A stretch of 33,399 nucleotides of DNA from Sterolibacterium sp964437515 (GTDB lineage Bacteria > Pseudomonadota > Gammaproteobacteria > Burkholderiales > Rhodocyclaceae): NCBI GenBank assembly GCA_964437515.1, contig CAYTHB010000029.1, forward strand, positions 1-33,399, written 5' to 3'. Both the position numbers and the translations under genes were made by a program. Shown piece after piece: positions 16,616 through 24,741 of this stretch; the stretch's first letter is position 1; each line of letters opens with the position of its first letter. The notes below the pieces were generated by a model. That model worked only from the letters and a program-made list of their open reading frames with translations, was not told the DNA's origin and searched no databases.

Positions 16616-17551
16616 TTACCAGAGAGTGTGCCCAAAAGCATTGAGATACCGATCAGCAATTTCGTCACGTGTCAGTTTGTGATTTTGACCACCGCGATGC
16701 GCAATTTTAATCGCCCCCATCAATGAGGCCAGCCGCCCTGTTTTTTCCCAATCCCAGCCTTGCGACAGACCATACAGCAAGCCTGCACGATAGGCATCAC
16801 CACAGCCCGTCGGGTCGATGATCTGTTCGGCGTGCACGCCGGGGATGTGCAGTCGTTGGTTACCCGCCAGAATTTCAGAACCTTCTCCGCCGCGTGTCAC
16901 GATGAGAGCCTGCACGAGTGCCGCGAGTTGTTCGAGCGTTTTGCCTGTGCGCTGGCACATGAGCTCGGCTTCATAATCGTTGACTGTACAGTAGGTGGCA
17001 AGGCTCAGGAATTCCAGCAATTCTTCGCCGTTGAACATGGGCAAGCCCTGGCCGGGGTCGAAGATGAAAGGAATCCCCGACGCGTGAAAGCCGCGCGCAT
17101 GTTGAAACATGCCGTCTCGACCATCGGGGGCAACGATGCCTAGACGAAGGTTTTTCGCTTCTTCGATACGATTCTGATGAGAAAAATTCATCGCGCCCGG
17201 ATGAAAGGCCGTAATCTGGTTGTCATCCAGATCGGTCGTAATGAATGCCTGCGCGGTAAAACTGCCTTCCACCTTGCGAACGTGGCGGGTGTCGAGCCCG
17301 AGTTGTTTCAGTCGCCAAAGATAAGGCTCGCTGTCGTCGCCCACCGTGGCCATGATGAGCGGTTCGCCACCGAGCATGTGCAGCGTATAAGCGATATTGC
17401 CCGCACAGCCGCCGTATTCGCGACGCATGTCAGGGGTCAGGAAGGCGACGTTGAGACAGTGAATCTTGTCGGGCAGGATGTGGTTTTTGAAACGATCGGG
17501 GAAAACCATGATCGTGTCGTAGGCCAGCGATCCGCAGATGAGTGTATTCAT
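16616..17551 (-). CDS. PfkB-family carbohydrate (adenosine kinase-like) kinase
   Basis: Ribokinase/PfkB-fold sugar or nucleoside kinase, 311 aa. It shows the N-terminal signature with GGCAGNIAYTLHMLGG (about 47-62), the beta-sheet lid region ITTDLDDNQITAF, the C-terminal signature DPTGCGDAYRAGLLYG with catalytic base Asp252, and LIVTRGGEGSEI near the ATP site. Betaproteobacterial members of this group are often annotated as adenosine or carbohydrate kinases; the sugar specificity is not visible. It lies between the DUF3426 gene and the glycine-zipper lipoprotein on the same strand. Confidence 0.87.
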   Translation of the reverse strand: MNTLICGSLAYDTIMVFPDRFKNHILPDKIHCLNVAFLTPDMRREYGGCAGNIAYTLHMLGGEPLIMATVGDDSEPYLWRLKQLGLDTRHVRKVEGSFTAQAFITTDLDDNQITAFHPGAMNFSHQNRIEEAKNLRLGIVAPDGRDGMFQHARGFHASGIPFIFDPGQGLPMFNGEELLEFLSLATYCTVNDYEAELMCQRTGKTLEQLAALVQALIVTRGGEGSEILAGNQRLHIPGVHAEQIIDPTGCGDAYRAGLLYGLSQGWDWEKTGRLASLMGAIKIAHRGGQNHKLTRDEIADRYLNAFGHTLW

Positions 17552-17572
17552 TTGAAAATGGAATGAAGAAAA

Positions 17573-18463
17573 TCAGGGATAGAACAGATATAAACGATAG
17601 TCGGTCGGTGCGGGTTTACCTGTTTTCTCAGGAATCAGGGCGATGTTCACCTCCAGTTCCTGATGCGCACCGAATCCTGCCATGGCATCCACTTGTTTGG
17701 GTAAATATTCAGCGGGAGGAATGACTTTTCGTAACTGCGGCTGGCCTGCGTCGTTGGTCAGCGACAATTCAAGTGCGGGATAGTTTTGAGCGAAGGGGGC
17801 GCGATTCTTCAATGTGGCCGACAGAATCAATAAATCCTTGTGCTGCGGGTCAGGGTGCAGATCGGTGGATTCGATACTCAGCAATTCGGCTTTGCGAGGC
17901 AAGGGAATGTCGCAAGCCAAAGGTTCGCAAAGTGCCAGTAATGAGGGCTTTAAGGCAGGTTCGATCACGGCCAGTTCCACGCGGAACTGAATGACGATTT
18001 GTGCTAGCAGCAGTAGTAAGGACAGGATGGCAGCAAAAATCCACGGCCAGACCGCAGGGCGGGATAAGGAAGCCCGAAAATAGGCTTCCAGTTTCGATGG
18101 CGAGGATGAAGGTGTGTCAGATGGGCGTGTCGTGTCGGTCACTTCCCCCTGCGGTGTTGAAGCATGGGCGGTGTCTGCCGTGTCGGTAGCTGAGGTGGAC
18201 AATGTGGCCGGTGTGGACAATGTGGGTTGTATGCCGGTTTCGCGGGATATTGCATCCGTATCCCGCGTTTCGTCATGCGGGGCTTTGGGTAAGCCTAATG
18301 TAATACCGAATGCCGTTGCTGCCGAAGGGGCGTCTACGAGCGTGACCAATGCATCGAATACCTGCGCACATTTGCCGCATCGAACCTGCCCGTGGCGCGT
18401 TTTGAGCTGTTCTGGCGTAATGCGAAAGACGGTGGCGCACGTTGGGCAGGCCGTCTGCATCAT
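17573..18463 (-). CDS. DUF3426 zinc-ribbon membrane protein
   Basis: A 296-aa protein with an MJ0042-type zinc ribbon at its N-terminus (Cys6-x2-Cys9 in ACPTCATVF and Cys29-x2-Cys32 in VRCGKCAQVFDAL). A long Thr/Ser/Asp-rich linker with locally repeated LSTxAT/ADTAH sequence follows, then one transmembrane segment (about 143-165, WPWIFAAILSLLLLLAQIVI), then a DUF3426 domain outside the membrane (DLHPDPQHKDLLILSATLKNRA, LELSLTNDAGQP). The function of the family is unknown. It overlaps the prmA stop by 4 bp, the common betaproteobacterial arrangement. Confidence 0.88.
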   Translation of the reverse strand: MMQTACPTCATVFRITPEQLKTRHGQVRCGKCAQVFDALVTLVDAPSAATAFGITLGLPKAPHDETRDTDAISRETGIQPTLSTPATLSTSATDTADTAHASTPQGEVTDTTRPSDTPSSSPSKLEAYFRASLSRPAVWPWIFAAILSLLLLLAQIVIQFRVELAVIEPALKPSLLALCEPLACDIPLPRKAELLSIESTDLHPDPQHKDLLILSATLKNRAPFAQNYPALELSLTNDAGQPQLRKVIPPAEYLPKQVDAMAGFGAHQELEVNIALIPEKTGKPAPTDYRLYLFYP

Positions 18464-19386
18464 GATGCGCTCGCTTGCGAAAGTGTGGCTTGCCCTTCAA
18501 GGCGTACCCATCCATCGAGCGTTGCGCCGCGATGCAAGGTAATGAACGGTGCGTAAGCGGCAATCACCTGGTCGGATTGGGTGTCTAGAACCCCTGACAA
18601 GACGATGCGCCCACCGGGGGCGACCCGTGCGGCCAGTAAGGGTGCCAGGACACAAAGCGGATTGGTGAGAATATTGGCGACGACACAATCAAAGGTTTCT
18701 TCGAGTGGCGCGCGTGAATGACGCAGCATCAGATCAACATCGTTGGCGGTGGCGTTGTCGTAAGCGGCGGTGAGTGCATTGTCGTCGATATCGACCCCCA
18801 GCACCGAAGCCGCGCCCAGTTTGGCAGCGGCAATGGCGAGGATGCCCGAGCCGCAACCGTAATCGAGGACGGTTTCGCCCCCTTGCAGCGTATCGCACAG
18901 CCATTCGAGGCACAGCCGCGTCGTGGGATGGGAGCCCGTTCCAAACGCCATGCCGGGATCAAGAATCAGATTGATGGCGGCTGGGTCGGGGGCGACATGC
19001 CATGAGGGTACGATCCAGAGCCGGTCATTGATGGGGATGGGGTCGAATTGTGACTGCGTCAGTTGTACCCAATTTTGTTCGGCGATTTCTTCGATATCGA
19101 TGTCATCAATTTCGTCGGACAGGTCAATACCGATGGACTGGCAGGCTGCGGCGATGTGAGCCGTGATTTCTTCCAGAGGTATATTGCCATCAAAGAGGGC
19201 AATGACGCGGCTATGTTGCCACAAGGGCGTGGTCGGGCAGCCCGGTTCGCCAAACTGGGGGGTTTCTTCGGGCGTGCCTGCCTGCGCATCCTCGACGCTG
19301 GCCGAGAGTGCGCCTGCTTCCATCAAGGCATCGGAAAGCGCGTCGGCATGACGCGCTTCGGTATTCAGAGCGACCGACAGCCACAC
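18460..19386 (-). CDS. prmA: Ribosomal protein L11 methyltransferase
   Basis: SAM-dependent enzyme that trimethylates ribosomal protein L11. It is 308 aa. The N-terminal substrate-recognition domain has DDIDIEEIAEQNWVQLTQSQFDPI. The hinge is IPSWHVAPDP-like (VPSWHVAPD). The methyltransferase domain holds LDPGMAFGTGSHPTTRLCLEWL and motif I VLDYGCGSGILAIAAAKLGA, then GVDIDDNALTAAYDNA and the VVANILTNPL motif. Directly downstream of accC on this strand (3 bp apart). Confidence 0.96.
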   Translation of the reverse strand: MWLSVALNTEARHADALSDALMEAGALSASVEDAQAGTPEETPQFGEPGCPTTPLWQHSRVIALFDGNIPLEEITAHIAAACQSIGIDLSDEIDDIDIEEIAEQNWVQLTQSQFDPIPINDRLWIVPSWHVAPDPAAINLILDPGMAFGTGSHPTTRLCLEWLCDTLQGGETVLDYGCGSGILAIAAAKLGAASVLGVDIDDNALTAAYDNATANDVDLMLRHSRAPLEETFDCVVANILTNPLCVLAPLLAARVAPGGRIVLSGVLDTQSDQVIAAYAPFITLHRGATLDGWVRLEGQATLSQASAS

Positions 19387-19389
19387 GGG

Positions 19390-20754
19390 CTATTTCCCCT
19401 TGGTCGCCTCTTCGCGGGCGGCCAGTTTGGATTCGAGGTAATGAATGCTCGTGCCGCCTTTGGCAAAATTGGCATCCTGCATCAATTCCTGATGCAAGGG
19501 AATGTTGGTCTTGATGCCATCGACCGCCATTTCTGACAGGGCAATGTGCATACGGCGTATCGCCTGATCGCGCGTATCGCCGTAAGCAATCACCTTGCCA
19601 ATCATCGAATCATAATTGGGCGGCACCGTGTAGCCTTGATACATATGGGTATCGACGCGGATGCCCGGCCCGCCGGGAGGGTGATAGCCGGTGATCTTGC
19701 CGGGTGAGGGCGTGAACTTGAATGGGTCTTCCGCGTTGATGCGACATTCGATCGAATGTCCACGCAGTTCGATATCACGCTGACGCAACCAGAGCTTTTC
19801 TCCTGCGGCGATACGGATTTGTGCCTGAACGATGTCGATGCCCGTGACCATTTCTGTCACCGGATGCTCAACCTGAACACGGGTATTCATTTCAATGAAA
19901 TAGAACTCGCCGTTTTCATAAAGGAATTCAAACGTTCCGGCACCGCGATAATTGATGCGTCGGCAGGCTTCGGCGCAACGCTCGCCCACGCGCGTGATGG
20001 CGCGGCGATTGATATCGACCGCCGGTGCTTCTTCAATCACTTTCTGGTGGCGACGCTGCATGGAACAATCGCGCTCGCCTAGATAGATGGCATTTTTGAA
20101 ACTGTCAGCCAAGACCTGAATTTCAATGTGACGCGGATGTTCGAGGAATTTTTCCATGTACACCGTCGGATTACCGAAGGCGGCTCCGGCTTCGGTGCGC
20201 GTCATGGTCACTGCGTTGAGCAAGGCGGCTTCGGTATGCACCACCCGCATCCCGCGCCCGCCACCGCCGCCTGCTGCCTTGATGATGACGGGGTAGCCGA
20301 TGGAACGGGCAATCTTGACGATTTCCTTGGGGTCTTCGGGCAACGCCCCTTCCGAACCGGGTACGCAAGGTACGCCCGCTGCTTTCATGGCGTCTTTGGC
20401 GCTGACCTTGTCGCCCATCAAACTGATGGTTTCCGGACGAGGGCCAATGAAGACAAAACCGGATTTTTCGACACGCTCGGCAAAGCCGGCATTTTCCGAA
20501 AGAAAGCCGTAGCCTGGATGAATCGCTTCGGCATCGGTGACTTCTGCCGCCGAAATGATGGCGGGAATGTTCAGATAGCTTTCCGTGGAGGAGGGCGGGC
20601 CGATACAGACCGATTCGTCTGCCAATTTGACGTATTTGGCCTCCGTATCGGCGGTCGAATGGACCACGACCGTCTTGATGCCCAGCTCACGGCAGGCGCG
20701 CTGTATTCGCAGGGCAATTTCCCCACGGTTGGCAATGAGAATTTTCTCAAACAT
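19390..20754 (-). CDS. accC: Acetyl-CoA carboxylase biotin carboxylase subunit
   Basis: ATP-grasp enzyme that carboxylates biotin on AccB, the first half-reaction of malonyl-CoA synthesis. At 454 aa it is near the usual 450. It starts MFEKILIANRGEIALRIQRA. It has the glycine-rich ATP loop IIKAAGGGGGRGMRVVH, MEKFLEHPRHIEIQVLAD, GERDCSMQRRHQKVIEEAP, the active-site segment FIEMNTRVQVEHPVTEMVTG, and RINAEDPFKFTPSPG. It follows accB by 9 bp on the same strand. A long open frame opposite it on the plus strand is a shadow. Confidence 0.97.
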   Translation of the reverse strand: MFEKILIANRGEIALRIQRACRELGIKTVVVHSTADTEAKYVKLADESVCIGPPSSTESYLNIPAIISAAEVTDAEAIHPGYGFLSENAGFAERVEKSGFVFIGPRPETISLMGDKVSAKDAMKAAGVPCVPGSEGALPEDPKEIVKIARSIGYPVIIKAAGGGGGRGMRVVHTEAALLNAVTMTRTEAGAAFGNPTVYMEKFLEHPRHIEIQVLADSFKNAIYLGERDCSMQRRHQKVIEEAPAVDINRRAITRVGERCAEACRRINYRGAGTFEFLYENGEFYFIEMNTRVQVEHPVTEMVTGIDIVQAQIRIAAGEKLWLRQRDIELRGHSIECRINAEDPFKFTPSPGKITGYHPPGGPGIRVDTHMYQGYTVPPNYDSMIGKVIAYGDTRDQAIRRMHIALSEMAVDGIKTNIPLHQELMQDANFAKGGTSIHYLESKLAAREEATKGK

Positions 20755-20763
20755 GGTGGGCGG

Positions 20764-21225
20764 TTATTCGATTACGAACAACGGTTGACCAAATTCGACG
20801 GGCTGGCCATTTTCCACGAGGATGGCTTTGATCGTTCCCGCAATATCGGACTCGATTTCGTTCATCAGTTTCATGGCTTCGATGATGCACAGCGTATCGC
20901 CTTCCTGGACGACCTGCCCGACTTCCACAAAAGGCTTGGCACCGGGCGCGCTGGCGCGATAGAAGGAGCCGACCATTGGTGCCTTGACGGCCTTGCCGCT
21001 CTGTTCCTCGACGGGCGTTGCTGCTGCCGTGGGTGCCGGGGCTGGCGCAGGCATTGGTGTGGCGGCCGTTGCTGGGTTGCCGATCATGTAAGTAGCCGGT
21101 GGCATAGCAGCGACCTGACCATGCTTGACGATGCGAACCTTTTCTTCACCTTCGGTAACTTCCAGTTCGGAAATACCAGACTCCTGAACAAGGTCGATTA
21201 GCTTCTTGAGTTTTCTCAAATCCAT
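20764..21225 (-). CDS. accB: Biotin carboxyl carrier protein of acetyl-CoA carboxylase
   Basis: A 153-aa carrier of the biotin that shuttles CO2 from AccC to the carboxyltransferase AccAD. It has an N-terminal helical segment (MDLRKLKKLIDLVQESGISELEVTEGE), a flexible Ala/Pro linker (about 50-75), and a C-terminal biotinyl domain with the biotinylated Lys119 in IIEAMKLMNEI. The protrusion segment MVGSFYRASAPGAKPFVEVG is the BCCP thumb. It precedes accC in an accBC operon. Confidence 0.97.
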   Translation of the reverse strand: MDLRKLKKLIDLVQESGISELEVTEGEEKVRIVKHGQVAAMPPATYMIGNPATAATPMPAPAPAPTAAATPVEEQSGKAVKAPMVGSFYRASAPGAKPFVEVGQVVQEGDTLCIIEAMKLMNEIESDIAGTIKAILVENGQPVEFGQPLFVIE

Positions 21226-21270
21226 AAAGGCTCCCGGATAACGGAGGGATAAATACGTTGATTGATAGGG

Positions 21271-21290
21271 TCGATGCCTTGAGGCATCGA
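21271..21290. other. Perfect hairpin between aroQ and accB
   Basis: TCGATGCC-TTGA-GGCATCGA forms an 8-bp stem with a 4-base loop in the 90-bp gap, followed by a partly related CGCCTCGATG. It lacks a T-tract on either side, so it is not a canonical terminator. It could be a leader or processing hairpin for accBC mRNA. Confidence 0.5.
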
Positions 21291-21315
21291 CGCCTCGATG
21301 TCGTCAATAGAGGCA

Positions 21316-21810
21316 TCAAGAGTGATGATTGCCAAGCCGCGTCAATGCGGCGGTCAATGCCAGTGCGTAGCCTTCGTGTCCCAGACCACAGATGACGCCG
21401 ACCGCTAAATCAGAGAAATAGGAATGGTGACGGAAGGTTTCGCGGGCGTGGATGTTCGAGAGATGCACCTCGATGAAGGGAATGGATACGGCTGCCAGGG
21501 CATCACGCAAGGCCACGCTGGTATGTGTGTAAGCCGCAGGGTTGATGATAATGAAGCGGATGCCTTCACTGGCTGCGGACTGCACCCGGTTGATAAGCTC
21601 ACCTTCGCTATTGCTCTGGAAACTTTCCAGTTGAACACCGGCGGCATGAGCTTGCGCTTCCATCGAGCGATGAATATCGGCGAGCGTCGTATGACCATAG
21701 ATCTCCGGTTCACGGGTACCCAGCAGATTCAAATTGGGGCCGTGAAGAACCAGCAGGCGGGGTTTTATCTCCGATGAATCGGTATTTTGTGAGCGTGTTT
21801 GCTTAGGCAT
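21316..21810 (-). CDS. aroQ: Type II 3-dehydroquinate dehydratase
   Basis: Shikimate-pathway enzyme converting 3-dehydroquinate to 3-dehydroshikimate. The family motifs are present: LVLHGPNLNLLGTREPEIYG (with the catalytic Tyr), FQSNSEGELINRVQ, FIIINPAAYTHTSVALRDAL, and VHLSNIHARETFRHHSYFSD with the catalytic His. I prefer ATG-21810 (MPKQTRSQ, 164 aa); a GTG at 21837 would add MSICGKLAG. It lies about 90 bp upstream of accB on the same strand, a frequent aroQ-accB-accC arrangement. Confidence 0.95.
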   Translation of the reverse strand: MPKQTRSQNTDSSEIKPRLLVLHGPNLNLLGTREPEIYGHTTLADIHRSMEAQAHAAGVQLESFQSNSEGELINRVQSAASEGIRFIIINPAAYTHTSVALRDALAAVSIPFIEVHLSNIHARETFRHHSYFSDLAVGVICGLGHEGYALALTAALTRLGNHHS

Positions 21811-21913
21811 ACCCGCCAGTTTGCCGCAAATCGACACAATTTGTCCAGCAGGAATATCGCTGGAAAATGATCGGATTTTCTTTCAAAAGAGCAATAACGA
21901 GCGTTTTCGGGCT

Positions 21914-22483
21914 TCAATTCACTCGGCGTTCTTCTGTATTCAGCGCAACGAGCATCTTTTCCAGATCACTTTCGGGCCAATACCCCATATGTGTCTTCAA
22001 CAGGCGGCCATCTCGCCCAAATATGAGGGTATAAGGCACGTTTCCATGAGGATTTCCCAGTCTTGAAAATAGTGGGAGCAGGCTGCTATCGCCCAAAAGC
22101 AGAGGATAAGAGATTGCCGTGCGGTTTGCGTAATCGATCACTTGTTCTGGCATATCGAGTGCCACACCCACAAACTGCACTCCTCTGGGAGCAAACTTTC
22201 CCTGCAAGCGGGAAAAACCGGGCATTTCAGTGCGACAAGGCAAGCACCACGTCGCCCAGAGATTGAGCACCACCAGTTTGCCCTGCCACTGCTGTAAAGC
22301 CTGGGGTCGTCCCTGAACATCCGGCAGACGCAAGGTCCAGAGCGAGGTACTGGCCTGGATGACATCCGGCGACAGGGGAGGCGGTTCCGTCGTCCGGCCG
22401 TGACATTGCTGCATCAGCAAACCACTCGCCACAAGGACAAAAGCCGTCATGGCGGAAAACAGCGTCAGAGTCTTGCGGTTCAT
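21914..22483 (-). CDS. TlpA-like periplasmic thioredoxin-family protein
   Basis: A 189-aa membrane-anchored thioredoxin-fold reductase of the TlpA/ResA type. It has an N-terminal hydrophobic anchor (about residues 6-24), the domain start WTLRLPDVQGRPQALQQW, active site Cys80-Leu-Pro-Cys83 in LNLWATWCLPCRTEMP, and the cis-Pro loop VPYTLIFGRDG. It probably reduces disulfides in the periplasm; a role in cytochrome or copper-site thiol chemistry is possible but not shown. The frame is open upstream to 22741, but Met-22483 (MNRKTLTLF) is the credible start, since the longer frame enters mpl on the other strand. Divergent from mpl. Confidence 0.88.
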   Translation of the reverse strand: MNRKTLTLFSAMTAFVLVASGLLMQQCHGRTTEPPPLSPDVIQASTSLWTLRLPDVQGRPQALQQWQGKLVVLNLWATWCLPCRTEMPGFSRLQGKFAPRGVQFVGVALDMPEQVIDYANRTAISYPLLLGDSSLLPLFSRLGNPHGNVPYTLIFGRDGRLLKTHMGYWPESDLEKMLVALNTEERRVN

Positions 22484-22514
22484 GAGGGTTGCGAGGGGCG
22501 CGAGAGCGGCATGA

Positions 22515-22543
22515 TGAAGCGAGTCTGTGGCCTCGCGTATAAT
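22515..22543 (+). promoter_or_regulatory. Possible promoter for mpl
   Basis: A perfect -10 hexamer TATAAT at 22538-22543 lies about 75 bp before the mpl ATG, in the gap between the divergent tlpA-like gene and mpl. The -35 position (TGAAGC, 17-bp spacing) is weak, so an activator may be needed if this is real. Confidence 0.4.
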
Positions 22544-22618
22544 GATTTCCTTTATTTTACTCAGACAAAATGCTTTATTTGTCTGTGATTTCTGTCTTGT
22601 TGGCGGGCTGATATTCAT

Positions 22619-24004
22619 ATGCACATCCATATTCTGGGTATCTGTGGCACTTTCATGGGCGGAATTGCCCTTTTGGCGCGCGCCGCAGGTCATCGCGTCA
22701 CGGGTTGCGATGCCAATGTGTATCCGCCGATGAGCACGCAACTGGAAAACGAGGGTATTGCCCTGACGGAGGGCTATGCTGCCGACCAGATTGCCTTGAA
22801 ACCCGACTTGTTCGTGGTTGGCAATGCCATTTCACGCGGGAATCCCTTGCTGGAGGAAATTCTTGCGCGCAATTTGCCGTATGTCTCCGGTCCTCAATGG
22901 CTGGCTGAAAATATTCTTCGGGGCAAATGGGTGCTGGCGGTGGCGGGTACGCATGGCAAAACCACCACGACTTCCATGTTGGCATGGATACTTGAATACG
23001 CGGGTCTCAAGCCGGGTTTTCTGATTGGCGGCGTTGCGCAGGATTTCGGTGTTTCGGCGCGATTGGGTGAGAACGATTTTTTCGTCATCGAGGCTGACGA
23101 ATACGATACGGCTTTTTGTGACAAACGCTCAAAGTTCATTCATTACCATCCGCGCACCCTCATTCTCAATAATCTTGAGTTTGATCATGCTGACATTTTC
23201 GCTGATCTTGCTGCGATTGAAACCCAATTTCATCATCTTGTGCGTACTTTGCCCAATAATGGGCTGATTGTGGCCAATGGGAGTGAAGCTGCTTTGCAAC
23301 GCGTATTGGCGCGAGGTTGCTGGACGCCTCAAGCGTTGTTCAATGAGCCTGCGAACCATGTCACCGGTTGGCACGCCAGCGCCGCAGATGCCCACGGACG
23401 CTTTACCGTGAGTCATCAGGGGCAGGTCGTTGGCTCGACTACGCTCTCACTCCCTGGCGCACACAATCAAGCCAATGCCACGGCGGCCATTGCGGCAGCG
23501 CGACATGTGGGCGTATTACCTGAGCAGGCCTTGCAGGCACTGGAACGCTTTCAAGGGATTCGTCGTCGGCTGGAAATCCGGGGAACCGTTCGTGGCGTGA
23601 CGGTTTATGACGATTTTGCCCATCATCCCACGGCCATTAACGTCACGATTGCTGGTCTGCGGGAACAGATGCAACGCGATGCAGGAAAAACGGGCAAAGG
23701 ACGTATTCTGGCGGTACTCGAACCTCGTTCCAACACCATGAAGCTTGGCAGTATGAAAGCCCAGCTCCCCGAGAGTCTGACCGGCGCCGATGCCGTGTTC
23801 TGCTATGCGCATCAGCTAGGTTGGGATGCAGCGGAAGCCCTCGCACCGCTGGGTAATCAGGCGCAGGTATTCGATGATTTGGGGGCGCTGGTCAATGCCG
23901 TGACCGCCGTTGCCCGTGAAGGCGATCAAATTCTGGTCATGAGCAATGGGGGATTTGGCGGCGTGCATGAACGATTATTGAAATCGCTGGCTATCGAACA
24001 GTGA
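22619..24004 (+). CDS. mpl: UDP-N-acetylmuramate:L-alanyl-gamma-D-glutamyl-meso-diaminopimelate ligase
   Basis: Peptidoglycan-recycling ligase that joins the recovered tripeptide to UDP-MurNAc in the cytoplasm. It is 461 aa, the usual length. It begins MHIHILGICGTFMGGIA, the Mpl-specific version of the MurC-type start. The ATP loop AGTHGKTTTTSM is at about 109-120. Then come VIEADEYDTAFCDKRSKF (an Mpl hallmark), LNNLEFDHADIF, LPGAHNQANATAAIAAA, GVTVYDDFAHHPTAI and LEPRSNTMKLG. The last gene residue overlaps the SCO-family gene by 4 bp. Confidence 0.96.
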   Translation: MHIHILGICGTFMGGIALLARAAGHRVTGCDANVYPPMSTQLENEGIALTEGYAADQIALKPDLFVVGNAISRGNPLLEEILARNLPYVSGPQWLAENILRGKWVLAVAGTHGKTTTTSMLAWILEYAGLKPGFLIGGVAQDFGVSARLGENDFFVIEADEYDTAFCDKRSKFIHYHPRTLILNNLEFDHADIFADLAAIETQFHHLVRTLPNNGLIVANGSEAALQRVLARGCWTPQALFNEPANHVTGWHASAADAHGRFTVSHQGQVVGSTTLSLPGAHNQANATAAIAAARHVGVLPEQALQALERFQGIRRRLEIRGTVRGVTVYDDFAHHPTAINVTIAGLREQMQRDAGKTGKGRILAVLEPRSNTMKLGSMKAQLPESLTGADAVFCYAHQLGWDAAEALAPLGNQAQVFDDLGALVNAVTAVAREGDQILVMSNGGFGGVHERLLKSLAIEQ

Positions 24005-24642
24005 TGGCGTTTTGTGGAAGCGGGCCGCGTCGTTGCCTGATCGCTTCGTTGGTATCGTTAGTATCGTTGATATTGACTACATTAGTCGTGTCCGGGTGCA
24101 GCGTATCCGGAAATGGCAATGATTTCTATGGAAACGTCGTGGATCATGCCGAATTTGGTCGGGATTTTTCATTATCTGATCCGCAAGGGCGGAAACGGCA
24201 TCTGGCAGATTATCGTGGCAAGGTGGTGGTGCTTTTCTTTGGTTACACCCAATGTCCTGATGTTTGCCCTAGCACCCTCTCTACCTTGGCGGAAACCATG
24301 CGCCTGCTCGGCAACGAATCTGCTCGGGTTCAAGTGCTGTTCATCACGCTGGATCCGGAACGAGACACCCCTGCGCTATTGGCGGCCTATGTGCCACAAT
24401 TCAACGCAGGCTTTGTCGGACTTTCTGGCGACACACGCGCCATCGCTGAGACAGCGCGTGAGTTCAGGGTGATTTATCAAAAACATTTCGATAATGAACG
24501 TAAAACAGAAAACTACAGTCTGGATCACAGCACCTATACCTACCTTTACGATCCACAAGGTCGTCTACGGCTGATTGAAAAATATGGCGAAACAGCGGAG
24601 CATCTGGCGGCTGATATTCGGCGATTGCTGGCGGGTGCATGA
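24001..24642 (+). CDS. SCO1/SenC-family copper chaperone lipoprotein
   Basis: Thioredoxin-fold copper chaperone implicated in assembly of the CuA centre of cytochrome c oxidase. It starts with GTG at 24001 (or ATG at 24004), overlapping the mpl stop. The 213-aa product has a membrane/lipoprotein signal (VVSGCSVSG, Cys33). The copper site is Cys85-x3-Cys89 in GYTQCPDVCPSTL, with the partner His176 in YSLDHSTYTYL; the ITLDPERDTP segment is also typical. The signal-peptide region contains three 9-bp near-repeats (TTGGTATCG, TTAGTATCG, TTGATATTG at about 24048-24074). Confidence 0.92.
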   Translation: MMAFCGSGPRRCLIASLVSLVSLILTTLVVSGCSVSGNGNDFYGNVVDHAEFGRDFSLSDPQGRKRHLADYRGKVVVLFFGYTQCPDVCPSTLSTLAETMRLLGNESARVQVLFITLDPERDTPALLAAYVPQFNAGFVGLSGDTRAIAETAREFRVIYQKHFDNERKTENYSLDHSTYTYLYDPQGRLRLIEKYGETAEHLAADIRRLLAGA

Positions 24643-24741
24643 CTGAAAGTAATTTTGAAAAATGAAACGAATCAACATCTTTCTGCTGTCCTTCAATCGG
24701 GTTCGCGCACTGTGACTAAAACAAAGCGAAAAGTCGCGCAG

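Noticed and set aside
20128..21201. 357-aa plus-strand open frame opposite accC and accB
   Set aside because: Shadow of well-supported genes on the other strand; Gly/Arg/Asp/Phe-rich composition without motifs.
22484..22741. 86-residue N-terminal extension of the TlpA-like protein
   Set aside because: It would overlap the 5' end of mpl on the opposite strand and cover the likely divergent promoter region; Met-22483 followed by a hydrophobic anchor is a normal start.
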